64,000 bases of DNA from Lederbergia panacisoli (GCF_024626525.1 NZ_JANJGU010000001.1:248001-312000); one strand, 5' to 3'; shown: positions 9,172 through 20,580, numbered from the stretch's first letter. Program-made: numbers and translations. Notes: generated from the letters alone by a model not told the origin.

Positions 9172-9630
9172 TCATTTGCTTTGGTGATATAAATTAATAT
9201 CGTATTTTTTTTTCATTTGCTCAAAAACCCGATGACGTTGATTCCATTTATCGCCCTTCCAAAGATCTTTACTTTTCTCGATAATTTCACATCTTAAGGC
9301 ATGGTATTCCTTTTCGGATTTCTCTTTTTTTTCAAATATCACTTTTACAGAGCCGAACAATGTAAAAGCTATAAAAAAGAGTGTTAGAAAGTGGTTTCTT
9401 TTAACAAGTATAGAAAAAGTATCTAGCACGGAGTTAGTACTCGTTTCAATCGTTGCCTTATAAAAAAGGGAAAAAACAAAAAATCCAAACAAAAATGCAA
9501 ATGAAAGCAAAAGAAAATGAATATTCTTATATCGATTATATTTAATCCTTTTATTAATTAAGTTTTGCAGCATTTGTTTCGTCGTTTGATCTGTATGATT
9601 ACCTAAATCCACCAAAAATGCTTCCATCAT
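9172..9630 (-). CDS. ypbF: YpbF-like membrane protein (DUF2663)
   Basis: 152 aa with two hydrophobic helices (about residues 38-58 and 80-98) joined by a short loop and a basic C-terminal cytosolic tail. Size, topology and position before ypbE match YpbF of B. subtilis, whose function is unknown. GGAGGG lies 7 nt before the ATG at 9630; a second ATG follows at once. Confidence 0.82.
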   Translation of the reverse strand: MMEAFLVDLGNHTDQTTKQMLQNLINKRIKYNRYKNIHFLLLSFAFLFGFFVFSLFYKATIETSTNSVLDTFSILVKRNHFLTLFFIAFTLFGSVKVIFEKKEKSEKEYHALRCEIIEKSKDLWKGDKWNQRHRVFEQMKKKYDINLYHQSK

Positions 9631-9692
9631 CTCACACCCTCCGACATCTAGTCCATATTAAATAATATGAACTAGATAATCGTAGTATGACC

Positions 9693-10385
9693 CTATGGAA
9701 GTGGTATTTTTAGCGATTGACCCACCATGATTTCGTTATCTGCAATCCCATTGGCTTCTTTAATTTTTTCAATTCCATCTTGGCTTTTATAGTATTGCAT
9801 GGAAATTCTAAAGAGGGTCTCTCCTTTTTGAACTGTATGGTAAACTATTTTTGCTTCTTCCACTTTTTCCTCTATTTTTTCTATTTGCTCTGTTCCGTTT
9901 TCTGTTTCTTCTGGCGTATTGATTTTATGGTCTGCCTCTTTTTCTTCAGACGTTATTGTTTCATTTTCCTGCTCTGACTCTTTTCCTTTATTTTCCACTT
10001 CTTCATTTTGATGCTCCTGCTCCATTTTTTCATCATTCGTCGCGTTGTCAGGAGTATTTGAGGATTCCTTATTATCAATCGAAGTTTCTATACTATTATC
10101 TTCTACATACGATATTTCCTCACCAACCCCTTTTGCCGAACTAGATGCAAGATTTTTTTCTTTATTTAATAAATAAATAGCATAAGTTCCGGGAAGCAAG
10201 AGGAGTATTACAAGCAGTATAAGAGGTATCGAAATTCTTATTTTCTTTTGTTTAGACTGATTATCTTCCTTGTCACTCTTATTTTTCTTTTTGCGATTTT
10301 TCTGTCCGTGTACTTCCATCCTTGACGGAAGCTTTTCTGAAATCTCGTGTACATCACGATTTATATCTTTTTGGTTTTTTGACAT
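9693..10385 (-). CDS. ypbE: LysM-domain membrane protein YpbE
   Basis: 230 aa. A basic cytosolic segment (1-49) precedes one membrane helix (about 50-72), a long acidic, Glu-rich, probably disordered linker (about 75-180), and a C-terminal LysM domain (about 182-229: YHTVQKGETLFRIS to GQSLKIP). The protein is therefore membrane-anchored with its outer end binding peptidoglycan. AAGGAGAAGG lies before the ATG. Confidence 0.88.
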   Translation of the reverse strand: MSKNQKDINRDVHEISEKLPSRMEVHGQKNRKKKNKSDKEDNQSKQKKIRISIPLILLVILLLLPGTYAIYLLNKEKNLASSSAKGVGEEISYVEDNSIETSIDNKESSNTPDNATNDEKMEQEHQNEEVENKGKESEQENETITSEEKEADHKINTPEETENGTEQIEKIEEKVEEAKIVYHTVQKGETLFRISMQYYKSQDGIEKIKEANGIADNEIMVGQSLKIPLP

Positions 10386-10400
10386 ATTAATCCCTTCTCC

Positions 10401-10988
10401 TTAATCATTATGGATGGAATTACGACTCATTTTTATTCCTAATAAAAAATCAATTGTAAAATGCATAAATATGACAGGTAAAATTTGCTGCCCAGAGTAT
10501 TCATATAAAAGGCTGATCCAAATACTTAATACGGATACATTTAGCAGTAAGTACCAATTCGTTAAATAACGAATATGCACAAGGGCAAAAATGATGCTGG
10601 CAACCCAAAAACCATAATGTGTGTGGATCACACCACGAAAAAGCAGTTCTTCTGCAAAGGCAATGAGCATTGAAAGTAAAGCGATTTTCCAAACTGGCAT
10701 ATTGGAAAATATTTTTTCATTTATTCCACCATCATCATAATATTCGGGAGGCACTTTTTTCATTAATAATAAATCCAGGGCTACTACAGCAAGACCACTA
10801 AATACTCCAACAATAATCCAAATGGTGTTCCATTTAAATATGTTAAAAAAAGCGGTTAGATCAGAGAATAGTATCCAGCTTAATACAATGGCCAAAATAA
10901 TAATAATTAATTGGGTTAATAGTAAATGAAAAACTAATTCCTTCCCTGTTAAGTTTTTTGCGATTTCTGCTTGTCTATTTTTTTTCAT
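10401..10988 (-). CDS. ypbD: CPBP (CAAX/Abi) family intramembrane protease YpbD
   Basis: 195 aa, about five membrane helices. The CPBP motifs are present: EExxxR at 113-118 (EELLFR), H138 in FALVH, and HFTID at 176-180. The start overlaps the recS stop (ATGA), so it is co-transcribed with recS-ypbB. The family includes metalloproteases and bacteriocin immunity proteins; the substrate here is unknown. Confidence 0.88.
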   Translation of the reverse strand: MKKNRQAEIAKNLTGKELVFHLLLTQLIIIILAIVLSWILFSDLTAFFNIFKWNTIWIIVGVFSGLAVVALDLLLMKKVPPEYYDDGGINEKIFSNMPVWKIALLSMLIAFAEELLFRGVIHTHYGFWVASIIFALVHIRYLTNWYLLLNVSVLSIWISLLYEYSGQQILPVIFMHFTIDFLLGIKMSRNSIHND

Positions 10989-12439
10989 CGCAAACCGCTT
11001 TCTAATAGCAATAATTGTTGCAGCCTGTTTTCCCAGGAAGGATGTAATGTTGTTTTTTCATTTATTTTAGTCGTTTCTTGAAAATCGTTAAGATTAATCT
11101 TACATATATCACAGCAATCCACTGGAGGTTGCAATAGCTTTTCATTGAAATAGTGCATAGCGTTGTTTCGTCTGCATCCCCTAGAATGTACCCACGCAAG
11201 CATTTGTTGGAGCTTTTTTAATTTTATTGAATATCTATCTTGTTTAATGGATTTTACTCGGGAAGCATCGAAATTAGATGAATGATAATACTGTAAAAAG
11301 CGCAATTGTGTTTCGGTTAACTTCAAGTTTTCCATCAAATGTTCATTGCTTTCGCTCGTTGAAGTAAAAAAAGCTTCAATTTGCGAATCTGTTGGTAGTT
11401 CATTTTCGATTAGTTGTTTTTGCAGTTCTTCGTCCCCCCTGCAATATAACATGATTGCAATGCTTCGTTCGTTATCCCTACCGGCTCTTCCTATTTCCTG
11501 TAAATAAGATTCTATTTGACCAGGTACATGGTAATGAATAATGAAGCGGATGTTATGTTTGTTAATACCCATTCCGAATGCACTCGTTGCACAAATAATA
11601 TTGATTTGTCCGTATAGAAATTGTTGTTGTATCAAAATCCGCTGTTCTTGATCCATCCCGCCATGATAGACTGCTGCATCTTGAAATCCATTTTGCCTTA
11701 AAGTTTCGGCCGTTTCTTCGGCAAGACGTTTACTGGAGAAATAAACAACACCAGGCTTTTTTAAATATGCGATTAATTCAATCAATTTTTCTTTTTTCTC
11801 CAATTGATTTGCTAGTTTCTCAACAACAAAACTTATATTTGGCCGATCTACAGAAAAAATATATTCTTTAAAGTTTATAAAATGTAAATATTGTTTAATA
11901 TCTTCTCGCACTTCTTTTGTTGCAGTAGCCGTTAATGCTAAAACAGGAGCATTCCCTAATTTCGCTCTAACCGTTCCGAGGTTTAAATAATCTGGTCGGA
12001 AATCATGTCCCCATTGGGAAATACAATGGGCCTCATCTATTACGAATAAGGAAATATTAATTTGCTGAAGCTTTTTAATGATGTATTCTGAACTTAGCAT
12101 TTCAGGTGAAATATAAATAAATCTATAACGGGAAAGATCATGTAAGATCCTGTTTTTTTCCGTAAAATTAAGAAAAGAATTTAAAGCGACTGCGTTCTTT
12201 TCTCCAATCATTCTTAGCTGATCGACTTGATCCTGCATTAATGATATTAAAGGAGAGACAATTAGAACCGTCCCTTTTAATATATACCCAGGCAATTGGT
12301 AGCAAAGAGATTTTCCCGTTCCCGTCGGAAGCATTGCCAATACATCTGATTGATCTAATACAGCATCTATGATCTCTTCCTGCCCATTTTTAAATGATGT
12401 AAACCCAAATATATTATTTAATACCTCAAATTTATTCAC
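10985..12439 (-). CDS. recS: RecQ-family ATP-dependent DNA helicase RecS
   Basis: 484 aa, a 3'-5' helicase of the short RecQ type. Walker A TGTGKS is at 39-44, DEAH at 135-138, motif [11 protein letters not shown] follows, and motif [11 protein letters not shown] is present. The C-terminus carries a cysteine set (CRR... CCDIC) for zinc but no HRDC domain. B. subtilis RecS (YpbC) at the same locus acts in recombination and fork repair. It starts at GTG, overlaps ypbB by GTGA and ypbD by ATGA. Confidence 0.93.
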   Translation of the reverse strand: MNKFEVLNNIFGFTSFKNGQEEIIDAVLDQSDVLAMLPTGTGKSLCYQLPGYILKGTVLIVSPLISLMQDQVDQLRMIGEKNAVALNSFLNFTEKNRILHDLSRYRFIYISPEMLSSEYIIKKLQQINISLFVIDEAHCISQWGHDFRPDYLNLGTVRAKLGNAPVLALTATATKEVREDIKQYLHFINFKEYIFSVDRPNISFVVEKLANQLEKKEKLIELIAYLKKPGVVYFSSKRLAEETAETLRQNGFQDAAVYHGGMDQEQRILIQQQFLYGQINIICATSAFGMGINKHNIRFIIHYHVPGQIESYLQEIGRAGRDNERSIAIMLYCRGDEELQKQLIENELPTDSQIEAFFTSTSESNEHLMENLKLTETQLRFLQYYHSSNFDASRVKSIKQDRYSIKLKKLQQMLAWVHSRGCRRNNAMHYFNEKLLQPPVDCCDICKINLNDFQETTKINEKTTLHPSWENRLQQLLLLESGLR

Positions 12440-13491
12440 ATTTTCTCACCTGCCTTAGCAAGCACTAAGCGAATTTGGAAATAAGAACTATCCTTCACTT
12501 TTTCTTTTATTGGTTTCAGCTTTTTTTGACTAAGTACTTTGGCAACTTCTAATATCTCCTTAGCCCGCTGTCGTTTTACAAATGGCTCGATTGAAAACTC
12601 TGGGTCCAATAATGCTATTTCAATGATATGGTCTTCCACTGTACCTACCTTGATGTTTCTCATATCCGCTATTTGTGAAATGGTAAAATCTTGTTGCAGT
12701 AATGTATATGTACGGACAGTAGAATTTGTAAGCGGTAGCTGTTTATAAATATCTGACGTGAACGTATAAAGAAACGGATATTTCTTCCTTTGTTTAATAA
12801 CAGTATGCAGTAAATAATGCAATCCATTTAAAAATCGAAAATATGCCTCTATTTCTTCTTGGCCTGCATAATCGGCAATTTGCTTTTGAGTTAAACCAAT
12901 CATTTCATAACCGCTAAACCTAGCTATAATCAAATATGGATCTTCCGGAAAGTCTGTTGAAAAGATTAAATTTAATTCTTCATATAATTCTTTGGAAATT
13001 TGCGAACGGTCACCCTGATAACCCCCAAAAAATCCTCTGACCCAAGCCATTATTTCTTCATCTCTCTGAACTGGATAATATCGATTTACGGAATGATTCA
13101 TATGAGATAGCGCTTGTACGACTAATGTGAGTCTCTTCCAAAATAGAATGGATGTATCCTGAAATTTCCATCCATGTATATAGTCAAAGATTTTTCGCTC
13201 ATATAGGTAAAGGGAATAAGCTTTATTTCCTATTTCTGTCACTATACTTTTCGAAGTACCCTCTAAAAAGGTTATATATGATTTCTTGTGCAATTCTTTG
13301 ATATAAGTATCAAATTGCTGTCTCTTTAATCCCGGTAATGTTTTAAACAAATGGGATAAGCGATATAAATGAGCATCTTGTATCGTCTGCGATGATTTCT
13401 TGCCTGCAAGTAAATGATATATTGAATAAACGGTTCGATCACCATTTATTGTGTCTAAACATCTTAATATCAAGGCATGCAAAAAAGTCAT
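12436..13491 (-). CDS. ypbB: YpbB, helix-turn-helix protein encoded with RecS
   Basis: 351 aa. The C-terminal part (about 265-320) has a helix-turn-helix reading [20 protein letters not shown], similar to the HTH domain found at the C-terminus of some RecQ helicases. The rest is helical with no motif I recognise. Tight overlap with recS (4 nt) suggests the two work together, YpbB possibly supplying a DNA-binding module that RecS lacks. AGGAG precedes the ATG. Confidence 0.85.
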   Translation of the reverse strand: MTFLHALILRCLDTINGDRTVYSIYHLLAGKKSSQTIQDAHLYRLSHLFKTLPGLKRQQFDTYIKELHKKSYITFLEGTSKSIVTEIGNKAYSLYLYERKIFDYIHGWKFQDTSILFWKRLTLVVQALSHMNHSVNRYYPVQRDEEIMAWVRGFFGGYQGDRSQISKELYEELNLIFSTDFPEDPYLIIARFSGYEMIGLTQKQIADYAGQEEIEAYFRFLNGLHYLLHTVIKQRKKYPFLYTFTSDIYKQLPLTNSTVRTYTLLQQDFTISQIADMRNIKVGTVEDHIIEIALLDPEFSIEPFVKRQRAKEILEVAKVLSQKKLKPIKEKVKDSSYFQIRLVLAKAGEKM

Positions 13492-13659
13492 AATAAGTGC
13501 TTCTCCTATCGAACTTTAGTCTCTATATTTTACCATGTATTCTTTTTTTCGACTATGACTACATTTTTCTGATGATATTCGACAGAGGTTTAAACTGTAC
13601 CTTTTCTGTCGTATTTGTTGAAAAGTATTCTCAATAGACTTAATATAATAATGTAGTGA

Positions 13660-13929
<270 letters not shown>

Positions 13930-13931
13930 AT

Positions 13932-13962
13932 AAAGAGGAGATGCGTTATGCATCTCCTCTTT
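13932..13962. terminator. Bidirectional terminator between fer and ribU
   Basis: A 13-bp perfect stem (AAAGAGGAGATGC and complement) with a GTTAT loop. The two genes converge on it. Confidence 0.85.
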
Positions 13963-13964
13963 AT

Positions 13965-14546
13965 TTATACATTTTTTATTGCCATATGTTTATTTAATCT
14001 ACTGCCTAAACGGCTGTATAGTAAAAGAAATACAATGGTTATAATAATGCCTTTTACTACATTAAAAGGAAGTATCGATGCTACAACCATTTTGCGAAGT
14101 GCTGCATTGCTCATTGGTTCCCAACCTAGTAATCCAATATAAGCAGGTAAAAGTACGAAATAGTTAAAGATACTCATGAAAACAGCCATAAATATTGTGC
14201 CGACAATCAGGGAAGCAAGTAATCCCCATTTCGCCTTTACTATTTTAAAAACATAATAAGTAGGCAGAACGAACAATATGCCGGCAAGAAAATTGGCGAT
14301 ATGGCCGATTGGTATTCCAGTCGCACTGCTGGAGATGAAATAATCTAATATGTTTTTGAATAATTCCACGAGTATAGCCGCAACCGGGCCAAACATTAAC
14401 GCAGCGATGATTGCAGGAATATCGCTAAAGTCAACTGTTAAGTAAGGTGGAAATGGCGGTATTGGAAATTTGATCAGCATTAAAATAAATGACAAGCTGC
14501 TGAGCATCCCAATGGTTACAAATGATTTTACACTTAACTTTTTCAT
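13965..14546 (-). CDS. ribU: Riboflavin ECF transporter S component RibU (FmnP)
   Basis: 193 aa, about six membrane helices. The N-terminal motif SFILMLIKFPIPPFPPYLTVDFSD region and the PVAAILVELFKN segment are typical of RibU S components. It binds riboflavin and works with the shared EcfAA'T energy module, not in this window. An FMN riboswitch and its terminator lie in the leader, so expression should fall when FMN is plentiful. Confidence 0.94.
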   Translation of the reverse strand: MKKLSVKSFVTIGMLSSLSFILMLIKFPIPPFPPYLTVDFSDIPAIIAALMFGPVAAILVELFKNILDYFISSSATGIPIGHIANFLAGILFVLPTYYVFKIVKAKWGLLASLIVGTIFMAVFMSIFNYFVLLPAYIGLLGWEPMSNAALRKMVVASILPFNVVKGIIITIVFLLLYSRLGSRLNKHMAIKNV

Positions 14547-14611
14547 GTTCCTCTCTCCTTAGAGATTCATCCCTAGTTGAAGAAAGGTATGCCATAAAGT
14601 CTACACTAATG

Positions 14612-14641
14612 AAAAACCCCCAAAGAAATATCTTTGAGGGA
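14612..14641 (-). terminator. Riboswitch-controlled terminator of ribU
   Basis: On the minus strand CCCTCAAAGA pairs with TCTTTGGGGG around an ATATT loop, followed by a T run, between the FMN aptamer and ribU. This is the expected expression platform for a transcription-attenuating FMN riboswitch. Confidence 0.85.
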
Positions 14642-14700
14642 GATTGATTAGGCATGCTTTAATAAGTGTTCAAAACCTGCAATTTTGAACACAAGGCACC

Positions 14701-14833
<133 letters not shown>

Positions 14834-14903
14834 ATCGTATTTTATTTTTCTTTTTTATTATACACTATTTTTCATTGTATGTGAAGATAAGTACAAGCTT
14901 TTG

Positions 14904-16076
14904 TTAATGCTGAATTAGATTGGGAGCTAATGGAACTTTTACAGGCTGGTCAAATTGGAAACTTTCCCAATTTGATGGTTCGATATTTTCAAATTGAACC
15001 TCAGTTTTTCCAAATTCTTTTGCGGTTAATAAAATGCCTTCAATTAACTGCATATTTTTAAGCTGGTCCCCTTGATCCAATTCAACAGGCTTATCAAATT
15101 TTATCGTTACACCTGTTGGATCTTCTTTTACTACTTCAGCGGAAATCACATCAGGTATGACAGATTGATAAAAGCTGTTCGGTTTCGTTTTCATGTATGT
15201 TAAAGCTTCTGCTAAACTGTTTGAATCTTCATCGGCTGGAACAAGATAATCTGAGTTTTCAGCTAAAGGATATAAAAAATATCCTCGTTTCAAATTTTTC
15301 TTTATAGGTAGATCTGGGACGGGTCCATAGTGCGGAAGTTCAACATTATCGCCATTTTCGTTCACAAATTTAACTAAGCCAATATCATGAGGTTGCAATA
15401 TATATTGAAGCATAGTCATGATTTGTAATTCATTTGCTTCAAAAAACGGACGATTTTCAGAACTAATCGTGACCCTAGCTTCATTTCGTTCTCCATTAAG
15501 TTCCATCGCATCTAATAAAGGAGCAAAATCTTGGAAACCATACTCTGAAGCATTGAATGATTCTGCCTCTTTACGATTTTGGATTAACCAATCTTCTTCA
15601 TGATTTTCTTTTTCTAATAATGTAATGGGGATGATAGCATCTTTAGTCACTGCCCCAAAAGTATATATTTCATTCCCTAACGTATCCTTTTCATATACAG
15701 CAGATGTTAAATCAGAGTCAACAACAATTGCTTCTTCATTATACATCGTAATTTCTTCTTCCATATTTATATCCTTTTTCATATCCGCCGAATTACTTTC
15801 CATAATACTTCCCGAATCTGCATTTTCTTTAACCTTTGAGTTTGAACTAAAGTAATCCACGGGTGATTGTTGAAAAATAAAAGGAAAGACAAGTAAGAAT
15901 AATAAAAGTCCAGCGATACTTGTTAGGGCAGGTACAAAAATAGGCTTCCTTTGTTTTTTATTCATGCCAATCTTTATATTTCGATAAATCTCATCCATTG
16001 ATCGTTTATCCTCGATTTTTGGGAGCTGCTTAAAAAGCTGTATCACTTTTTCATCTTCTCTATCAGATTGACGCAT
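14904..16076 (-). CDS. rsiX: Anti-sigma-X factor RsiX
   Basis: 390 aa with a cytosolic N-terminal domain (about 1-44), one membrane helix (about 45-65) and a large extracytoplasmic domain. It follows sigX and overlaps it by 14 nt, the layout of an ECF sigma factor with its membrane anti-sigma. The ATG at 16076 has GGAGG 9 nt upstream. In B. subtilis SigX controls cell-surface modification genes. Assignment as RsiX rests on synteny and architecture. Confidence 0.87.
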   Translation of the reverse strand: MRQSDREDEKVIQLFKQLPKIEDKRSMDEIYRNIKIGMNKKQRKPIFVPALTSIAGLLLFLLVFPFIFQQSPVDYFSSNSKVKENADSGSIMESNSADMKKDINMEEEITMYNEEAIVVDSDLTSAVYEKDTLGNEIYTFGAVTKDAIIPITLLEKENHEEDWLIQNRKEAESFNASEYGFQDFAPLLDAMELNGERNEARVTISSENRPFFEANELQIMTMLQYILQPHDIGLVKFVNENGDNVELPHYGPVPDLPIKKNLKRGYFLYPLAENSDYLVPADEDSNSLAEALTYMKTKPNSFYQSVIPDVISAEVVKEDPTGVTIKFDKPVELDQGDQLKNMQLIEGILLTAKEFGKTEVQFENIEPSNWESFQFDQPVKVPLAPNLIQH

Positions 16077-16602
16077 GATGATCGTCCTCCTTTCCACGTT
16101 CACTTTCCATCTTCACCCTTATTGATTTTAATGCCCTATGTTGGGTAGTCTTTACTTTACTTTCACTCCAATTTAAAGCCTCCGCTGTTTCCGCAATGGA
16201 AAGACCATTTAAATAGCGCATAATCAAAACAATCCGATGATTCGTTGCACACGTATCAAGACATTCTTTCAAGATTTTAACTTCTTCATTTTGAATGACT
16301 GCATCTTCTGGAAGCGTTTTTGAATCTTTGATCTCCCTGCGCTCCCAATCGAATTTATCAAATAAGCGATCCTTCCAGCCCTTTTGCTTTCGGAAATGAT
16401 CGATCGCTACATTTTTGGCAATGGAAAAAAGCCAAGTTTTCTCGGAGCTTTTCCCTTCAAATTTATCGTACGCTTTCATAACACGGATATACACTTCCTG
16501 TACTAAATCTTCAGCTTCCACCCTGTTTTTAACCATATAATAAAGAAATTGAAAAAGGTCTTGATGATATTTCGTATATAATTCATGAAATACGGAGTTC
16601 AT
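16063..16602 (-). CDS. sigX: ECF RNA polymerase sigma factor SigX
   Basis: 179 aa. Region 2 (about 20-80) includes DLVQEVYIRV and the -10 recognition helix near WLFSIAKNVAIDHFRK; region 4 (about 115-170) has a helix-turn-helix with SIAETAEALNWSESKVKTT. The ATG at 16602 has AGGAG 6 nt upstream; a longer reading has no better site. Stop-start overlap with rsiX couples the sigma factor to its inhibitor. Confidence 0.9.
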   Translation of the reverse strand: MNSVFHELYTKYHQDLFQFLYYMVKNRVEAEDLVQEVYIRVMKAYDKFEGKSSEKTWLFSIAKNVAIDHFRKQKGWKDRLFDKFDWERREIKDSKTLPEDAVIQNEEVKILKECLDTCATNHRIVLIMRYLNGLSIAETAEALNWSESKVKTTQHRALKSIRVKMESERGKEDDHHASI

Positions 16603-16713
16603 ATCTTTCTCCTCCCCCGTCAATGGATTAGTCGTTTTTTGGATTAAAAAGTTACATATAGATTATTACAAATATATTAAAATTGTTTATTAAGTATTAT
16701 TATTTTCCCACAT

Positions 16714-16760
16714 AAAAACGGATTGGACAACCTAGATAAGATTATCCAATCCGCTTTTTT
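16714..16760 (-). terminator. Terminator of resDE
   Basis: A 9-bp stem (CGGATTGGA with TCCAATCCG) followed by a T-rich tail on the minus strand, between resE and sigX; a T run on the other side makes it potentially bidirectional. Confidence 0.7.
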
Positions 16761-16806
16761 TGTTTCTCGTGAAACAAGATTATATAGCAACTTTCTACAT
16801 ATTCGT

Positions 16807-18579
16807 CTAAATTTCTGGAATAAAGAAGGAAAAAGTCGTTCCATTTCCCAATTTACTTTGAACGGATATATGCCCATTATGTGCATCAATGATATTCTTG
16901 GCAATCGCGAGTCCAAGGCCAGTTCCCGCTCTTCCTCTTGTCCGCGCTTTATCTGCCTTGTAAAACCGCTCAAAAACAAAAGGCAGATCATCCTCTGGTA
17001 TACCTGATCCATTATCTTGAACTGAAATGGTAATTCCTTTTGCTGTCCTCGTTTGCGTGATTACAATAGACCCGTGCTCCTGCGTATGTCGAATCGCGTT
17101 GTCTATTAAATTAGTTAACACTTGTTCAATTCTATCGGAATCCATATGGAATGACTCGCCATTTGATTCGATCCTTCTTTGAAGATCAACCTTATGTTCC
17201 CTTGCTACTCCACCAAACTTATTCATGATGCGATTAATAAATTTCTCTATGTCTACATCTTCATAATTTAAAGCAATATGTCCTGCTTCCATCCTTGCCA
17301 AATCCAATAGTTCATTTACAAGACGGCCAATACGCAAGGATTCATCGTAAATAATTTTAGCCAGTTCCTTCTTCTCTTCCTCAGTTTCAGCCATATCGTC
17401 TATAATTGCTTCACTATAACCTTGAAGCATCGATATTGGGGTTCTTAGTTCATGTGAAACATTTGCCACAAAATCAATTCGTAGTTTATCGAGGCGTCTC
17501 TCTTCTGTCATATCACGAATAACCGCAACTGCTCCTCTGACACTTTCCTGATTTTGTGTATAAAGAGGACTCACGATGATAACATAATTCCGGCCTTGTA
17601 AAATGAGTTCTCCTGTTTGTTCTGTTTCCGTCGTGATAGCTTGCGAAAGTAGATTTGCCAATTCAGGAGGCACTGAGTTAGATTCATCATCATTTTCATA
17701 ATGCCATTGCTGCAAAAATCGTTCTGCCGGAGGGTTCGTTATTAAAATTGATCCCCCTTGGCTAAATGTCATAACACCATCAGCCATACTACTTAGTATA
17801 CTTTTAAGTTGTTCTTTTTCTTGGCTCAAAACACTCATGTTAATTTTGAGTCGTTTCCCCATTTGGTTAAATGCAATCGCCAGTTCTCCAATTTCATCAT
17901 GGCTTAAAAAAGGAACCTTCGTATCAAATTTTCCTTTTGACACTTCAAAAGCAGCTTCTTTCATTTTTCTTAAAGGCGAAGTAATTCTTGTGGATAAGAA
18001 AAAAGCAAAAAATGTAGTTAGTACTATTGCAATGCCTGCAGCAAGCAGAATAAGCCTCGTTGTTTTTTGGGTTGTTTCTTCCAAGACTGCTAAGGACTGA
18101 TAAATAAAAATTGCACCCTTTTGTCCATTAATACTTAATGGTACACCTGCAACGATTAAATTTTCATACCGGCTTCCTTTCAAATCCAAATCAGAAAGCG
18201 CCATTTCTTTCGTTACTTGTTTTCGTTCCGTAAAAACTTTAACCAAATCTTTATCCTTTAAAAATGTATCGACGGGAATCATGCCTTTATATGAGCCATA
18301 AGGTGAAAATAAAAAATCCTCTTTATTATAAGCAATGGCTACTCCTAAAGGCTCGTCCAATATTTCAAATACAATTTCTTCACCGAGTCCATCATTTGCA
18401 TGTGCTTCAAGAATGCGTGATATTTTTGTTGCCTGCTCTGATAATCCTTGCTCGATTTGACTTACATGATACTTTTGAAAAAATTCGAGAAGAAGCATTG
18501 TCAAGATGATTAATACGAATGAAACTAGGAGAAGAATCGTCATCCATAGTTTCCCTACAACACTACGCCAAAGTCTCAT
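16807..18579 (-). CDS. resE: Sensor histidine kinase ResE
   Basis: 590 aa. Two membrane helices (about 10-32 and 175-197) flank an extracytoplasmic sensor. A HAMP domain (about 198-250), a PAS domain (about 255-360), a HisKA domain with NVSHELRTP, and an ATPase domain with N, G1 (DNGSGIP) and G2 (GTGLGLAIAKN) boxes follow. It phosphorylates ResD in response to oxygen limitation and nitric oxide. It overlaps resD by ATGA. Confidence 0.95.
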   Translation of the reverse strand: MRLWRSVVGKLWMTILLLVSFVLIILTMLLLEFFQKYHVSQIEQGLSEQATKISRILEAHANDGLGEEIVFEILDEPLGVAIAYNKEDFLFSPYGSYKGMIPVDTFLKDKDLVKVFTERKQVTKEMALSDLDLKGSRYENLIVAGVPLSINGQKGAIFIYQSLAVLEETTQKTTRLILLAAGIAIVLTTFFAFFLSTRITSPLRKMKEAAFEVSKGKFDTKVPFLSHDEIGELAIAFNQMGKRLKINMSVLSQEKEQLKSILSSMADGVMTFSQGGSILITNPPAERFLQQWHYENDDESNSVPPELANLLSQAITTETEQTGELILQGRNYVIIVSPLYTQNQESVRGAVAVIRDMTEERRLDKLRIDFVANVSHELRTPISMLQGYSEAIIDDMAETEEEKKELAKIIYDESLRIGRLVNELLDLARMEAGHIALNYEDVDIEKFINRIMNKFGGVAREHKVDLQRRIESNGESFHMDSDRIEQVLTNLIDNAIRHTQEHGSIVITQTRTAKGITISVQDNGSGIPEDDLPFVFERFYKADKARTRGRAGTGLGLAIAKNIIDAHNGHISVQSKLGNGTTFSFFIPEI

Positions 18580-19292
18580 TCATTACCTGCCTCGAATTTA
18601 TAACCTACTCCCCAAACCGTTACAATCATTCCCGCTGCTTTTTCTGATACTCTATTTAACTTTTCACGCAGTCTTTTCACATGTGTATCTACCGTTCTTA
18701 AATCCCCAAAAAATTCATATTGCCAAACTTCCTTCAATAAATGCTCACGATCGAACACTTTATCGGGAGATTTAGCTAAAAAATGTAGTAGTTCATATTC
18801 TTTTGGAGTTAAATTCACTTCATTTCCATCCGCCATGACACGATGGGCATCATGGTCAATGGATAAATGTGGATATACAATGATATCTCTCGCCGAAGCC
18901 CCTGTTTGTGAAAATTCCGTTTGAGCCGTTCTCCTAAGTAAGGCCTTCACTCTTAACACAACTTCCCGCGGACTAAATGGTTTCACAATATAATCATCCG
19001 TCCCAGCTTCAAACCCTTGTATCCGATTTGTTTCTTCACCTTTCGCGGTCAACATGATAACAGGTGTAGCCTTTTGTTCGCGCAACTCATTACATACTTC
19101 TATTCCGTCTTTTCCGGGCATCATTAGATCAAGAAGAATACAGCTATAGTCATTTTGCAAAGCCATTTCCAAAGCTTCATCACCATTAGAAGCTTCATCG
19201 ATTTCATAGTTCTCACGTTCTAAATACATGCGGAGTAATCTGCGAATACGTTCTTCATCATCAACTACAAGAACTTTTACTTTTTGTTCCAT
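18576..19292 (-). CDS. resD: Response regulator ResD
   Basis: 238 aa, OmpR/PhoB type. Receiver with acidic pocket D11/D12, phospho-acceptor D55 (LLLDLMMPG) and the conserved Lys of IVKPF; winged-helix DNA-binding domain at about 140-235 (LTPKEYELLHFL, DTHVKRLREKL). ResD activates genes for anaerobic respiration and aerobic cytochromes. It follows resABC and overlaps resE. Confidence 0.96.
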   Translation of the reverse strand: MEQKVKVLVVDDEERIRRLLRMYLERENYEIDEASNGDEALEMALQNDYSCILLDLMMPGKDGIEVCNELREQKATPVIMLTAKGEETNRIQGFEAGTDDYIVKPFSPREVVLRVKALLRRTAQTEFSQTGASARDIIVYPHLSIDHDAHRVMADGNEVNLTPKEYELLHFLAKSPDKVFDREHLLKEVWQYEFFGDLRTVDTHVKRLREKLNRVSEKAAGMIVTVWGVGYKFEAGNE

Positions 19293-19337
19293 TTAAATCC
19301 CCCTATGAAAAAAATAGATTTTATATATATCATATTA

Positions 19338-19368
19338 TAAAAGGGACCCCACATAAAGCGCAGGGTCC
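19338..19368 (-). terminator. Hairpin between resC and resD
   Basis: GGACCC pairs with GGGTCC, followed by CTTTTATAAT on the minus strand. It may end part of the resABC transcripts; TATAAT just beyond it could be a resD promoter -10. Confidence 0.6.
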
Positions 19369-19386
19369 ATACATACTAGATAATCT

Positions 19387-20580
19387 TTATGCAGCATATG
19401 AATGTAATCCTGCAAGGATTAAATTGACTGCGATTAGGTTAAACATAATAATCGCAAAGCCAATTACGGCAAGCCAAGCGGATTTTTCACCATGCCAACC
19501 TCTTGAGAGGCGCAAGTGTAGGAATGCCGCATAAAACAAGAAAGTAATAAGTGCCCATACTTCCTTGGGATCCCAACCCCAAAAGCGCGTCCAGGCAATT
19601 TGAGCCCAAATCATCGCAAATATTAGTCCGCCTAACGCAAAAACTGGAAATCCAATCAATACGGAACGATATCCTACTTCATCAATTAAATCTAAATTCA
19701 CTTTTTTCACGAGCGGCTTTATTAATGTACTAATGCGTCTTCTAGAAACAAGTCGGATAAGCCAGTATATAACGGTACCTGTTATTAGCGTCCATATCAT
19801 GGAGTTTAATCGTTTGGCATCAATAATAGCTGGAGTAAAAATTTTTGGAGTTAATTTATTTTCGGTTAAAAGCTCACCTTCATGAGGACCAACAAGAGCT
19901 GGCATTGCATACGATGCGATTTTTTCCTGTCCGTCTTTATTGATCCAATTAAAATCTGCTTTGTAATCAGCGACTGAAAAGCCTGTTGTTACGAGCATAA
20001 AGCCAACAGCTAATATTAACGTATACATAATCGATTCCAGCCAGAAGGATCGTTTTCCTTTCTCTTCAGTATCTATCGATTTAAGCAAATAAATAATTCC
20101 CGCTACAAAGCTTAAAGATAGAATAGCTTGCCCGATTGCTGCCGTCGTAACGTGAATATAAAGCCAATGGCTATTCAACGATGGGATAAGCGGGCTAATA
20201 TCACTAGGAAACATGCTTCCATATGCAATCAAAAGGATGGAAACGACAAGTGCAAAAATACCAAGAGTATTCAATTTATACATGAAATAAAGAACGATGA
20301 ATGCTCCAACTATCATCATTCCAAAGAACGTCGTAAATTCAAACATATTGCTGACCGGAGCATGTCCACCCGCAATCCAGCGTAAAATAAAATATCCTAA
20401 TTGGGATGCAAATCCAATGATTGTAATGATGATTGCAATTTTAGACCATCTGTTTGGACCCGCATTATTTTCGCGGTTTCTATTTTCTCGGATTCCTCCT
20501 CCAAAAAATAGTGTCGCAATTAAATATAAAATAAATGCTGTTTCTAATAGATTTCCGCTTAATTGTACAAGATCATTCAT
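19387..20580 (-). CDS. resC: Cytochrome c biogenesis protein ResC (CcsA family)
   Basis: 397 aa, about eight membrane helices, with the tryptophan-rich haem-handling motif WGWDPKE near the C-terminus and conserved membrane histidines. With ResB it forms the System II cytochrome c synthase that exports haem and attaches it to apocytochrome. The ATG at 20580 overlaps the resB end by 8 nt; a longer reading of nine codons has no better ribosome site. Confidence 0.94.
   Translation of the reverse strand: MNDLVQLSGNLLETAFILYLIATLFFGGGIRENRNRENNAGPNRWSKIAIIITIIGFASQLGYFILRWIAGGHAPVSNMFEFTTFFGMMIVGAFIVLYFMYKLNTLGIFALVVSILLIAYGSMFPSDISPLIPSLNSHWLYIHVTTAAIGQAILSLSFVAGIIYLLKSIDTEEKGKRSFWLESIMYTLILAVGFMLVTTGFSVADYKADFNWINKDGQEKIASYAMPALVGPHEGELLTENKLTPKIFTPAIIDAKRLNSMIWTLITGTVIYWLIRLVSRRRISTLIKPLVKKVNLDLIDEVGYRSVLIGFPVFALGGLIFAMIWAQIAWTRFWGWDPKEVWALITFLFYAAFLHLRLSRGWHGEKSAWLAVIGFAIIMFNLIAVNLILAGLHSYAA

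Noticed and set aside
9717-9977. Phe-rich 86-aa frame opposite ypbE
   Set aside because: Reflects the Glu/Lys-rich linker of YpbE read on the other strand.
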